Assembly (NCBI GenBank): GCA_910574885.1
Contig: CAJTDD010000037.1
Coordinates: 1 to 40,613 of the forward strand
DNA: 40,613 nucleotides
Source: Lachnospiraceae bacterium
Lineage (GTDB): Bacteria; Bacillota; Clostridia; Lachnospirales; Lachnospiraceae
Direction of reading: 5' to 3'
Each line of letters starts with the position of its first letter. Position 1 is the stretch's first letter. Of this stretch, positions 13,752 through 21,416 are shown in pieces. Under the pieces are notes generated by a model. The model was not told where the DNA came from, searched no databases, and worked only from the letters and a program-made list of their open reading frames with translations. The position numbers were made by a program, and so were the translations under genes.

Positions 13752-13880
13752 CAGATACCGCATCGAAGCTGCAAGCTCTCCATCAGGTCCACCAAACTGA
13801 GTAATAATAACCTGCGCAATCTTAGGATTTGTCTGTGTAATTTTTACCGGGTGCTGTAATCGTTTCTCATAATTCCACAT
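13647..13880 (-). pseudogene. cotJC: cotJC (manganese-catalase-like spore coat protein), truncated by the element
   Basis: The first 65 or so codons match CotJC: MWNYEKRLQHPVKIT, QFGGPDGELAASMRYLSQRYTMP and ILTDIG, where the family normally continues TEE(L/F)AHLE with metal ligands. Here the sequence changes to an unrelated tail after ILTDIG and stops at codon 78. CotJC proteins are about 190 residues, so two-thirds of the protein, including most metal ligands, is missing from this side. The rest should lie beyond the left end of the mobile element, outside the window. It is third in the cotJABC operon, starting 3 bases after cotJB. Restoration by element excision is possible. Confidence 0.88.
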
Positions 13881-13883
13881 ATA

Positions 13884-14153
13884 CTAGCATCCTCCTTCCT
13901 GCCAGGGCCATGGCTCGTTGATCCAGCACCAGTATTCTGCCGGGGTGCAGGCTGTGTCAAGGGTCAGCGGGCCAAAATACTTGGCGTACTCCTTGAGCGC
14001 CTGCACCCGCTGTTTCTTAAATTCCTCGAAATACTCTAATGCGTCTTCATTGCATGGATGCGTATCCAGAAACAGTTTGACATCGTCAACTGCAAAACTG
14101 ACCACGTTAATCCATTCTAATAATTCACTTCGGTTCGGTCTGCTCTCTGTCAT
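13884..14153 (-). CDS. cotJB: Spore coat protein CotJB
   Basis: An 89-residue protein with CotJB features: an N-terminal helix (ELLEWINVVSFAVDDVKLFLDTHP), a central Tyr-rich segment (ALEYFEEFKKQR), and the C-terminal PAEYWCWINEPWPWQEGGC, a Trp-rich end typical of the family. The ATG at 14153 is preferred over the TTG at 14162 because GGGAGG then has normal spacing. It overlaps the end of cotJA slightly and lies 3 bases before cotJC. CotJ proteins are made in the mother cell under sigma-E and join the inner spore coat. Confidence 0.92.
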   Translation of the reverse strand: MTESRPNRSELLEWINVVSFAVDDVKLFLDTHPCNEDALEYFEEFKKQRVQALKEYAKYFGPLTLDTACTPAEYWCWINEPWPWQEGGC

Positions 14154-14464
14154 CTGCAACAACCTCCCATCCCAATTCCTCTGAACGGTTTATCCAATTC
14201 CTCGAAAATAGTCCCCTTATGAAATCCTTTTTCTGCTTCGTAGAGATTCCGCCACTCCTGCCATGGAACGTAAGCCATAGCGAGGGGCATTCCATTCAGC
14301 TCGTCATACTCGGCATTGTCGTCACAGCATGAAGGCTCCGGGATAAGCTGAGCGGCCGACTGGCAGGACGGTGCGGGCTGCGGTATCGGAACCGGGGTAG
14401 GCGCAGGTCTTCCACAGCCGTTCCGCCGCATGTAATCCGATGTGTTATAGCGATAATTCGGCAT
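14150..14464 (-). CDS. cotJA: Spore coat associated protein CotJA
   Basis: A 104-residue Pro- and Cys-rich protein. The C-terminal half contains LAMAYVPWQEWRNLYEAEKGFHKGTIFEELDKPF, the CotJA (DUF2935-unrelated) signature region; the N-terminal half is a low-complexity Pro-rich stretch. The ATG at 14464 has AAAGGAGC about 9 bases upstream; an ATG at 14482 in frame lacks one. It opens the cotJABC operon and reads away from the dcw cluster. A CATACACT box upstream suggests sigma-E control. Confidence 0.92.
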   Translation of the reverse strand: MPNYRYNTSDYMRRNGCGRPAPTPVPIPQPAPSCQSAAQLIPEPSCCDDNAEYDELNGMPLAMAYVPWQEWRNLYEAEKGFHKGTIFEELDKPFRGIGMGGCCR

Positions 14465-14499
14465 ATGTGTTGCTCCTTTCATAGAACGTTTGCAATAAC

Positions 14500-14507
14500 A
14501 GTGTATG
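14500..14507 (-). promoter_or_regulatory. Sigma-E-like -10 element of cotJABC
   Basis: CATACACT on the minus strand fits the sigma-E -10 consensus CATACA-T and lies about 36 bases before the cotJA start. The -35 region is not a clear match, so this is a partial support for mother-cell expression, which is known for cotJ in Bacillus. Confidence 0.45.
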
Positions 14508-14548
14508 GGAAATTCAGAAAGTGGTGCGTGTTTTCCTTCGTTTGCAGG

Positions 14549-14577
14549 TTGTTTTTAGAGCGGTATCTGAGTATAAT
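14549..14577 (+). promoter_or_regulatory. Sigma-A promoter of the SEDS gene
   Basis: TTGTTT (14549-14554), a 17-base spacer and TATAAT (14572-14577) lie 24 bases before the ATG at 14601. Confidence 0.65.
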
Positions 14578-14600
14578 AGATACGATGGGAGTGTAAATAT

Positions 14601-15791
14601 ATGGCAAAGAATCAAAGAGTAAGAAAGCAGAAGACAGGGAAAACAAGGGACAGGGAGAAAAAGAGGGGGAATATGATTCGCTTCTTCGACTTCAACCTGC
14701 TTACTGTATTGATTTTTCTGATTTGTTTTGGATTGGTTATGCTTTACAGTACGACTGCATACAGCGCTTTAGTCGAACATGAGGACAGTATGTACTATTT
14801 TAAAAGGCAGCTATTTTTCTATGGTGTCGGATTTGTCGGTATGTATGTTGTCGAGAAGATTGATTACCATGTTTATATCAAATGGGCGAATATGATTTAC
14901 TTCTTTTCTATCTTTATGATGGCTCTGGTGCAGACGCCGCTTGGAAAAGAAGTCAAAGGAGCAAGGAGATGGATTCGGCTGCCTTTCGGCCAGCAGCTTC
15001 AGCCGGCGGAGATTGCCAAGATTGCCGTGATTCTGTTTATCCCTGTGCTCATCTGTAATCTGGGAAAGGATATCAAGACATGGAAGGGAATCCGGAAGGT
15101 GCTTCTGTGGGGCGGCTTTTCGGCGGCATGCGTCTTGTTTCTTACGGACAACCTGAGTACGGCAATCATCGTGATGGGGATTACCTGTATCATGATATTT
15201 GTTGTACATCCTAAAACCAAGCCCTTTGTAATCCTTGCGGTGCTGGGAATTGCAGGTGCGATTGCGGGGGCTAAGGTATTAGGGACGATGCTTGAAACCA
15301 GCAAGAATTTCCGTTTGCGCAGAATCCTGGTGTGGCTCAATCCAGAGGGACATGCCGAGGAGGGGGGATATCAGGTCTTACAGGGATTATATGCCGTGGG
15401 GTCCGGAGGTTTCTTTGGAAAAGGTCTTGGGAACAGTGCGCAGAAAATGATTATGCCGGAGGTTCAGAATGATATGATTCTTTCCATAGTCTGTGAGGAA
15501 CTAGGCGTTTTCGGTGTGATTATTGTGCTGGTATTGTTTGGGTTATTGCTGTACAGGCTAATGTTTGTAGCGCAGAATGCACCGGACATGTACGGCTCTC
15601 TGGTGGTGACGGGAATCTTTGCTCATGTGGCCCTCCAAGTGGTGCTGAACATTGCTGTTGTGACGAACCTGATACCTACGACGGGAATTACGCTGCCGTT
15701 CATCAGTTATGGCGGGACGTCCAGTTTGTTTCTAATGGTAGAGATGGGAATTGCTCTGGGAGTGTCCGGGAGAATAAAAATCAGCGAATAA
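14601..15791 (+). CDS. SEDS family peptidoglycan polymerase (FtsW/RodA/SpoVE-like)
   Basis: A 396-residue polytopic protein with about ten membrane segments after a Lys/Arg-rich N-terminus. SEDS landmarks are present: VMLYSTTAYSAL, the PAEIAKIAVILF segment after the large loop, the extracellular EGGYQVLQGLYAVGSGGFFGKG loop, QNDMILSIVCEELG, and the C-terminal TGITLPFISYGGTS. The Asp in the TDNLSTA segment matches the catalytic region of SEDS glycosyltransferases. It is a paralogue of the ftsW at 25540. Whether it is the elongation RodA or a sporulation SpoVE type cannot be settled by sequence alone. It lies alone after the cotJ divergence and upstream of degV. Confidence 0.92.
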   Translation: MAKNQRVRKQKTGKTRDREKKRGNMIRFFDFNLLTVLIFLICFGLVMLYSTTAYSALVEHEDSMYYFKRQLFFYGVGFVGMYVVEKIDYHVYIKWANMIYFFSIFMMALVQTPLGKEVKGARRWIRLPFGQQLQPAEIAKIAVILFIPVLICNLGKDIKTWKGIRKVLLWGGFSAACVLFLTDNLSTAIIVMGITCIMIFVVHPKTKPFVILAVLGIAGAIAGAKVLGTMLETSKNFRLRRILVWLNPEGHAEEGGYQVLQGLYAVGSGGFFGKGLGNSAQKMIMPEVQNDMILSIVCEELGVFGVIIVLVLFGLLLYRLMFVAQNAPDMYGSLVVTGIFAHVALQVVLNIAVVTNLIPTTGITLPFISYGGTSSLFLMVEMGIALGVSGRIKISE

Positions 15792-15816
15792 AATACTTTC
15801 TTTTCCGGCATAAATA

Positions 15817-15825
15817 TGGTATGAT
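15817..15825 (+). promoter_or_regulatory. Extended -10 promoter of the DegV gene
   Basis: TGGTATGAT (15817-15825) is an extended -10; the -35 region is weak. A small inverted repeat TGTAGT/ACTACA follows at about 15833-15850. Confidence 0.4.
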
Positions 15826-15921
15826 AAACCATGTAGTATTGAAAACTACATAGTATAGAATTTAATGACATGCCCAAGTGAGATTAGAACCGTATGATAA
15901 GAGCATGCCGGGAGGGTGGAT

Positions 15922-16761
15922 ATGAGTTATAAGATTATAGTAGATAGCTGTGGAGAACTGACAGACGAGATGAAAGCGTCGGGGCTTTACGAGACGGCTT
16001 CGCTGGAGATTGACGTAGATATTTATCATATAATAGACGACGAGACGTTTGACCAGGCGGATTTCCTGAAGCGCGTAGCGGCATGCCCCACGTCGCCTAA
16101 GTCTTCCTGCCCGTCTCCGGAGCGGTATATGGAAGGGTATCACTGCGACGCGCAGCATGTGTATGCAGTAACGCTGTCGGCGGAACTGAGCGGTTCTTAT
16201 AACAGTGCGATTCTGGGGAAGAACCTGTACCATGAAGAATACGGCGAGAAGGATATCTATGTATTTAACTCACGTTCGGCGTCCATCGGCGAGACGCTGA
16301 TTGCGTTGAAGATAGCAGAGTGTGAAGATAAGGGTATGGAATTTTCACAGGTTGTTGAGACGGTAGAGGCTTACATCGATGGACAGAATACCTATTTTGT
16401 CCTGGAGACGCTGGATACCCTGCGTAAGAACGGCAGGCTCAAGGGCGTTAAGGCAGTGGTGGCAACGGCGCTGAATATTAAGCCGGTTATGGGCGCGACG
16501 CCGGATGGGAATATACAACAGCTCGGGCAGGCAAGAGGAATCAAGAAGGCACTGGCGAAGCTGACGGAAGAGGTTGTGAAAGATTTGAAGGATTCCAAGG
16601 AGAAGATCCTGGCGATTTCCCACTGTAACTGTCGGGAACGGGCAGAATATGTGCGGGATACATTAATGAAGAAAGCGGATTTCAGGGATACGATCATTTT
16701 GGATACGGCGGGCATCAGCAGTATGTATGCTGCGGATGGCGGTGTAATTGTGGTTGTATAA
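15922..16761 (+). CDS. DegV family fatty-acid-binding protein
   Basis: A 279-residue DegV protein. The N-terminus YKIIVDSCGELTDEM, the hinge AVTLSAELSGSYNSAI with the fatty-acid carboxylate-binding Ser residues, and the later TLRKNGRLKGVKAVVATALNIKPVM segment are hallmarks. Family members bind fatty acids and may serve the FakA/FakB phosphorylation route; no FakA gene is nearby. The ATG at 15922 has GGAGGG at 15911-15916; a GTG in frame at 15916 overlaps that SD. Its place before the dcw cluster appears incidental. An N-terminal half with many acidic residues is normal for the family. Confidence 0.93.
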   Translation: MSYKIIVDSCGELTDEMKASGLYETASLEIDVDIYHIIDDETFDQADFLKRVAACPTSPKSSCPSPERYMEGYHCDAQHVYAVTLSAELSGSYNSAILGKNLYHEEYGEKDIYVFNSRSASIGETLIALKIAECEDKGMEFSQVVETVEAYIDGQNTYFVLETLDTLRKNGRLKGVKAVVATALNIKPVMGATPDGNIQQLGQARGIKKALAKLTEEVVKDLKDSKEKILAISHCNCRERAEYVRDTLMKKADFRDTIILDTAGISSMYAADGGVIVVV

Positions 16762-16782
16762 TTTTCTAATCTGTGGTAGAAT
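16754..16782 (+). promoter_or_regulatory. Promoter of the small membrane protein gene
   Basis: TTGTAT (16754-16759), a 17-base spacer and TAGAAT (16777-16782) with an upstream TG form a good sigma-A promoter overlapping the degV stop codon. Confidence 0.6.
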
Positions 16783-16860
16783 GAATTCTGGTACGGACTG
16801 CATGAAGGTTTTATGTTTTATGCGGATATATATCAGGTTGAGAAGGAGAAATCAGGAGAC

Positions 16861-17115
16861 ATGAGCCAGGAGAAAGTTGACAAATATAAACAGGAAAAAG
16901 CGAACCGTAAGAAGAATATGAAGAAGGAGAAGTTCCAGAATGCGCTTAGGAAGTGTGTTGTGGCGGTTGTAGGCGTGGTGCTGATTGGATGGATTGGCTA
17001 TTCTGCGTATGGGACGTACGAGGCTAAGAAGCCTAAGCAGGAGGCGCAGCTAGATTATTCTGCGATGACGGGGCTGAATACAGAGCTTGAGAAAGTGAAT
17101 GGGACGGCAGAATAA
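16861..17115 (+). CDS. Small single-pass membrane protein of unknown function
   Basis: An 84-residue protein with a strongly basic, Lys-rich N-terminus (about 1-27), one hydrophobic segment (about 31-50, CVVAVVGVVLIGWIGYSAYG), and a short outer tail. The topology predicts a cytoplasmic N-terminus. The ATG at 16861 has AGGAG upstream and is preferred over an ATG at 16813 without SD. It lies just before the dcw cluster with its own promoter and a strong terminator after it. Small basic membrane proteins next to mraZ are common in Lachnospiraceae, but I do not recognise a named family. Confidence 0.7.
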   Translation: MSQEKVDKYKQEKANRKKNMKKEKFQNALRKCVVAVVGVVLIGWIGYSAYGTYEAKKPKQEAQLDYSAMTGLNTELEKVNGTAE

Positions 17116-17203
17116 AAGATGTGCATATATAGGGGGGAGACATTGCCGGGCATAGATCGGCGGCATATATTGCGGCATATACATTATAAGAAGACAGTAG
17201 GAA

Positions 17204-17243
17204 AGAGGAGTAGATAATTATGAGATTATCTACTCCTCTTTTT
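17204..17243 (+). terminator. Strong intrinsic terminator before mraZ
   Basis: A perfect 15-bp stem (17204-17218 with 17225-17239) with a 6-base loop is followed by TTTTT. It separates the preceding unit from the dcw operon. Confidence 0.92.
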
Positions 17244-17356
17244 ACGGTAAGATATGGCCTGACAGAAGAAAAAATAGGTGTTCAGCAGCCGGTAAACGGC
17301 TGTTCGAGAACATATTTTCCTTTTTTGTGCAAAATCCCTAAAAGTGAAAAAAGGGT

Positions 17357-17385
17357 TGAAATACTCAAAAAAGTGGTTTACAATG
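17357..17385 (+). promoter_or_regulatory. mraZ (dcw operon) promoter
   Basis: TTGAAA (17357-17362), a 17-base spacer and TACAAT (17380-17385). The -10 and the region downstream are overlaid by TGG repeats that MraZ would bind. Confidence 0.8.
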
Positions 17386-17459
17386 GTGACAAGTGGTAGA
17401 GAGTGGTAGAAAGTGGAGCAAAGTGGTGGGAAAGTGGAGACACTTGGAAGAAGGTGGGT
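17374..17459 (+). promoter_or_regulatory. MraZ operator: nine phased TGG repeats
   Basis: TGG occurs at 17375, 17385, 17395, 17405, 17415, 17425, 17436, 17446 and 17456, mostly within GTGG or GTGGTAGA contexts. Spacing is 10 bp, with a single 11-bp step. MraZ is known to bind TGGGN/GTGG-type direct repeats at this period in the mraZ promoter and 5' leader. Nine in line exceeds the three or four of well-studied operators. Confidence 0.85.
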
Positions 17460-17465
17460 TCATAC

Positions 17466-17906
17466 ATGTTAAGGGGGGAGTATAGCCATAATATAGATAC
17501 CAAGGGCAGACTTATCATTCCTGCGAAGTTCCGTGAAGAATTAGGGGAGAATTTCTTCATAACTAAGGGAGTGGATAAGTGCCTGTATGTATACCCAGAG
17601 AATGAATGGCTCGCCTTTGAAGAGCAGCTGAACAGACTACCTACTACGACTGACAAGAAAGCCCGCGGTTTTGCCCACTTTTTTCAGGCAAGCGCAATAG
17701 AGGGAGAATTGGACAAGCAGGGAAGGACATTGATTCCTTCCGGTCTGAGAACGTTTGCGCATCTGGAAAAAGAAGTAGTATTTATCGGTATGGGGAAGCG
17801 TGCCGAGATTTGGGACAAGGCAAGATGGGACGCAGAGAATGCTGAATTGGAAGAAAACATTGAGGATATTGCATCCGATATGGAAGCGAGCGGATTTAGT
17901 ATCTGA
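17466..17906 (+). CDS. mraZ: Transcriptional regulator MraZ
   Basis: A 146-residue MraZ with two AbrB-like swapped-hairpin repeats: GEYSHNIDTKGRLIIPAKFRE near the N-terminus and GELDKQGRTLIPSGLRTFA at about 78-100, the expected duplicated DxxGR pattern. It forms a ring that represses its own promoter and the dcw operon. The ATG at 17466 follows AAGGTGG; the frame open from 17403 lies inside the operator. rsmH begins 15 bases after the stop. The operator immediately upstream supports autoregulation. Confidence 0.97.
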   Translation: MLRGEYSHNIDTKGRLIIPAKFREELGENFFITKGVDKCLYVYPENEWLAFEEQLNRLPTTTDKKARGFAHFFQASAIEGELDKQGRTLIPSGLRTFAHLEKEVVFIGMGKRAEIWDKARWDAENAELEENIEDIASDMEASGFSI

Positions 17907-17921
17907 TAAGAGGGAGAGGAT

Positions 17922-18857
17922 ATGGAATTCGGGCACAGATCAGTATTGTTACAGGAGACAATCGATGGATTATCCATCAAGCCAGACGGAACCTATGTGG
18001 ATGGCACTTTAGGAGGCGGAGGACACAGCCTTGAAGTGTGTAAGCGTCTGGGATCAAAGGGGAGTATTGTAGGAATAGACCAGGATGCCGCTGCCATCAA
18101 GGCAGCAGGTATTCGACTCAAAGACTTCGGGGAGAAGGTCACGATAGTCAGGAGCAACTATTGTGAGATGAAGTCGCGGCTCCATGAATTAGGGATTGAC
18201 AGGGTCGATGGAATTATTCTCGACTTGGGCGTATCATCGTACCAGTTGGATACGGCAGAACGGGGGTTTTCGTACCGGGAGGACGCGCCGCTGGATATGC
18301 GGATGGACACCAGGCAGAAGATGACGGCAAGAGACATTGTCAATGGCTATGAAGAGAAAGAACTTTACCGCGTTATCCGGGATTACGGGGAGGATAAGTT
18401 TGCGAAGAATATCGCCAGACATATCGTAATGGAGCGCGGGAAAGGGCAGATCGAGACCACAGGGCAGCTGACGGAGATCGTCAGGAGGGCGATACCAATG
18501 AAGTTCCAGAAGAAATCCGGGCATCCGGCGAAGCGGACGTTTCAGGCGATTCGTATCGAACTGAACCGGGAACTGGAGGTCTTGCGGGATTCTTTGGACG
18601 ACATGATCGATTTGCTGAATCCAGGAGGGAGGTTATGTATCATAACATTCCACTCACTGGAAGACAGGATCGTGAAGAGCGCATTTAAGAAGAATGAGCA
18701 TCCATGCACCTGTCCATCGGATTTTCCGGTATGCGTATGCGGGAAAGTCCCAAAGGGGAGTATTGTTACGAAAAAGCCGATTTTGCCGGGCGAGGAAGAA
18801 CTGAAGGAGAACAGCCGCGCAAAGAGCGCGAAGCTTCGGATCTTTGAACGGGCATAA
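17922..18857 (+). CDS. rsmH: 16S rRNA (cytosine1402-N4)-methyltransferase RsmH
   Basis: A 311-residue methyltransferase (formerly MraW). The SAM-binding motif is YVDGTLGGGGHSLEVC (about 26-41), followed by DGIILDLGVSSYQLD, the PLDMRMD motif, and the C-terminal IITFHSLEDRIVK, all family marks. It methylates C1402 in the ribosomal P site. AGGGAGAGG at 17911-17919 is the ribosome site. It sits in the usual place between mraZ and ftsL. Length and motifs are normal. Confidence 0.97.
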   Translation: MEFGHRSVLLQETIDGLSIKPDGTYVDGTLGGGGHSLEVCKRLGSKGSIVGIDQDAAAIKAAGIRLKDFGEKVTIVRSNYCEMKSRLHELGIDRVDGIILDLGVSSYQLDTAERGFSYREDAPLDMRMDTRQKMTARDIVNGYEEKELYRVIRDYGEDKFAKNIARHIVMERGKGQIETTGQLTEIVRRAIPMKFQKKSGHPAKRTFQAIRIELNRELEVLRDSLDDMIDLLNPGGRLCIITFHSLEDRIVKSAFKKNEHPCTCPSDFPVCVCGKVPKGSIVTKKPILPGEEELKENSRAKSAKLRIFERA

Positions 18858-18898
18858 CAGAAGAAGGCAGGATATTTGACGGGAAAGGGGTGACTTAC

Positions 18899-19429
18899 AT
18901 GGCAGCAAAGAATCGTGTCAATCATGGGCAGCAGTACAGAAGACGGGGAAGTCAGGCGCCATATGTTTACGGGAATGTGGCGGTAGAGGTGGAACCGGGA
19001 TACCATGAACAGTCACCTGAGAAACCTAAGAAGAAAGTCAGCAAGCAGGTACTAAAGAACAGGAAACAGGCGCTTCATATGAATTCCGCCTATGTGATTT
19101 TCCTTACTGTGGCGGCGGTCATGGCAGTTATCGTTTGCGTGAACTACGTAAAATTACAGTCACGCATTACGGACCGCTCGAAGAACATTACGGCAATGCA
19201 GAAGGAGCTGGCGAACTTAAAAGAAGAGAATAACGCAAAGTTTAACGCCGTGATGGATTCCGTGAATCTTGACGAGATCAGGGATCGCGCTCAGAACCAA
19301 CTAGGCATGGTCTATGCATCTCCGGAGCAGATTGTGGAATACGACAACCCGGCCACGGATTATGTCAAGCAGTTTGAGGAGATTCCGGATGACGGTGTGC
19401 TCGCCCAATCAGGTAAACGCAACAGATAG
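18899..19429 (+). CDS. ftsL: Cell division protein FtsL
   Basis: A 176-residue bitopic protein: a basic cytoplasmic N-terminus of about 60 residues, one membrane helix (about 63-83, YVIFLTVAAVMAVIVCVNYV), a coiled coil (about 85-120, with ITAMQKELANLKEEN), then the DEIRDRAQNQLGM segment typical of FtsL/DivIC. It is a structural member of the divisome with FtsQ/DivIB and FtsB/DivIC. The ATG at 18899 has AAAGGGG upstream. FtsL is identified by topology and position, since the family has little sequence conservation. The PBP gene starts 9 bases later. Confidence 0.87.
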   Translation: MAAKNRVNHGQQYRRRGSQAPYVYGNVAVEVEPGYHEQSPEKPKKKVSKQVLKNRKQALHMNSAYVIFLTVAAVMAVIVCVNYVKLQSRITDRSKNITAMQKELANLKEENNAKFNAVMDSVNLDEIRDRAQNQLGMVYASPEQIVEYDNPATDYVKQFEEIPDDGVLAQSGKRNR

Positions 19430-19438
19430 GGGTGTGAC

Positions 19439-21298
19439 ATGGCAAAAAATACAAAGAGTTTATTACGGACAAAATTTTCAAAATTCATGCAGAAAAAGCT
19501 GGTATTATTGTTTGTGACGATTATACTGGCTTTTGTTATCTTAGTGGGAAGGATTACTTATATTAATGCGTCCAACGGTTCGGACTATACCAAGATTGTG
19601 CTGGACAGACAACAGTATGACAGTCGGACGATTCCTTTTAAGCGCGGGGACATCGTGGATCGCAACGGGACGAAGATTGCCACCAGCGAACGGGTGTACA
19701 ACGTGATTCTGGACGTCCAGTATATGCTAAGCGACGAGGATTATGTAGAGCCTACCATAGCAGTGCTTAGGGACTGTTTCGGGATCGAGGAAGCGGCGGT
19801 GCGCCAGATTATTGAAGAGAAGCCCTCAAGCAGGTACAGTATTTTAAGGAAAAGCGTGGACTACGAGACGGCGCAGGCGTTCGAGGCAATCGACGCGGAC
19901 GATGAGAATTATCCCAACGTCCGGGGAATCTGGCTGGAAGACGACTATATCCGGAAATATCCTTATAATACGTTGGCCAGCGATGTGATTGGGTTCACGG
20001 TCAATGGAAATGTAGGGAGCTGTGGGATTGAAGCGTCTTACAATTCGATCCTGAACGGGACGGACGGGAAAGAATACGGATATCTGGACGAGGATTCCAC
20101 ATTTGAGCGGACAGTTAAGGAACCGACCACAGGGAATACCGTAGTTTCCACCATTGACTTGCAGGTGCAGAATATTGTGGAGAAGCATATTTTGGCATTT
20201 AACGAGGCGCACAAGAACGAGGCAAGACCGGGAGAAGGCAGCAAGAACACGGCGGTTCTCATTATGAATCCCCAGAATGGGGAGATTCTGGCGGAGGCGA
20301 CCTATCCTAATTTTGATTTGAACCAGCCCAGGGATCTGACGAGATACTATGCGCCGGAAACCATTGAAGCCATGTCAGAAGAGGAAAAGGTGGAGAAATA
20401 CAACGAGCTTTGGAATAATTTCTGTGTCAGCGAACCCTATGAGCCGGGTTCCACCTTCAAACCATTTACCATAGCGGCAGGGCTTGAGACGGGTATCCTG
20501 ACGGGAGGGGAGAGCTATTCCTGTGGAGGAATGCTCCATGTGGGGGACCATGACATCCACTGTAATAACCGCAGCGGACATGGGACACAGACGTTGAAGC
20601 GTTCCCTTGAGAATTCTTGTAACGTTGCTCTGATGCAGATTGGGCAGATCCTTGGAAAAGAGGAATTCAGCAGGTATCAGGAGTTGTTCGGTTTCGGGGA
20701 ATCCACCGGAATTGACCTTCCCCGGGAATCCACCGGGATTCTCTACGACGTGGAGAACATGGATTCCGCCAGCCTTGCGACCAACGCGTTCGGTCAGAAT
20801 TTTAATGTGACTATGACTCAGTTAGGCGCATCTTTTTGTTCTTTGATTAATGGAGGAGATTACTACAAACCCCATGTGGTAAGGCAGATATGGGATGAAA
20901 ATGGGGATTTGCTGGAGAATAAGAACCCTGTGGTGCTGCGCAGGACTGTTTCAAAAGAAACCAGCGATATCCTCAAGGACTATATGCTTGGGGTTGTGGA
21001 GGAAGGAACCGGTTCATCGGCGGCGATTGAAGGATATGACATCGGCGGCAAGACTGGAACGGCAGAGAAACTGCCCCGTTCGGCAAACAATTACCTGCTG
21101 TCGTTTATCGGCTATGCGCCGCAGGAGAACCCGCAGGTGATGGTCTACGTCATCGTGGATGAACCAAATGTGGCGAAGCAGGAAGTATGCGCTTATGCAA
21201 TTCAGCTTGCGGCGGATATTATGCGGGAAGTATTCCCCTATCTTGGGATAGAGAAGGCGACGGCGGCGGACGCTGTTATAGAAGAAACCGGGAACTAA
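19439..21298 (+). CDS. ftsI: Class B penicillin-binding protein, FtsI/PBP2B type
   Basis: A 619-residue division transpeptidase. An N-terminal basic tail and one membrane helix (about 21-40) are followed by the PBP dimerisation domain, with the RGDIVDRNGTKIA motif at about 69-81. The transpeptidase domain (about 265-600) has STFK (Ser338, Lys341), SCN (393-395) and KTGTAE (538-543). It crosslinks septal peptidoglycan with the SEDS partner FtsW. No PASTA domain is present. The start has GGGGTG upstream, 9 bases after ftsL. A potential hairpin terminator follows before the paralogous spoVD. Confidence 0.94.
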   Translation: MAKNTKSLLRTKFSKFMQKKLVLLFVTIILAFVILVGRITYINASNGSDYTKIVLDRQQYDSRTIPFKRGDIVDRNGTKIATSERVYNVILDVQYMLSDEDYVEPTIAVLRDCFGIEEAAVRQIIEEKPSSRYSILRKSVDYETAQAFEAIDADDENYPNVRGIWLEDDYIRKYPYNTLASDVIGFTVNGNVGSCGIEASYNSILNGTDGKEYGYLDEDSTFERTVKEPTTGNTVVSTIDLQVQNIVEKHILAFNEAHKNEARPGEGSKNTAVLIMNPQNGEILAEATYPNFDLNQPRDLTRYYAPETIEAMSEEEKVEKYNELWNNFCVSEPYEPGSTFKPFTIAAGLETGILTGGESYSCGGMLHVGDHDIHCNNRSGHGTQTLKRSLENSCNVALMQIGQILGKEEFSRYQELFGFGESTGIDLPRESTGILYDVENMDSASLATNAFGQNFNVTMTQLGASFCSLINGGDYYKPHVVRQIWDENGDLLENKNPVVLRRTVSKETSDILKDYMLGVVEEGTGSSAAIEGYDIGGKTGTAEKLPRSANNYLLSFIGYAPQENPQVMVYVIVDEPNVAKQEVCAYAIQLAADIMREVFPYLGIEKATAADAVIEETGN

Positions 21299-21362
21299 TG
21301 TGAGACTGGCATGTAATCAAAACAATCAGGCAGAGCAGAATATTTGGACATAGGATTCATAA

Positions 21363-21411
21363 CCTTGCAAAAGCAGTAATAAATTATACAAACAGCTTTT
21401 GCGAGGTTTTT
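21363..21411 (+). terminator. Terminator-like hairpin between ftsI and spoVD
   Basis: CCTTGCAAAAGC (21363-21374) pairs with GCTTTTGCGAGG (21395-21406), 11 of 12 positions, followed by TTTTT. It ends only five bases before the spoVD ATG (21417). The GCGAGG in its 3' arm is the only SD-like sequence for that start, so it could attenuate transcription and block translation. Confidence 0.65.
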
Positions 21412-21416
21412 GCATT

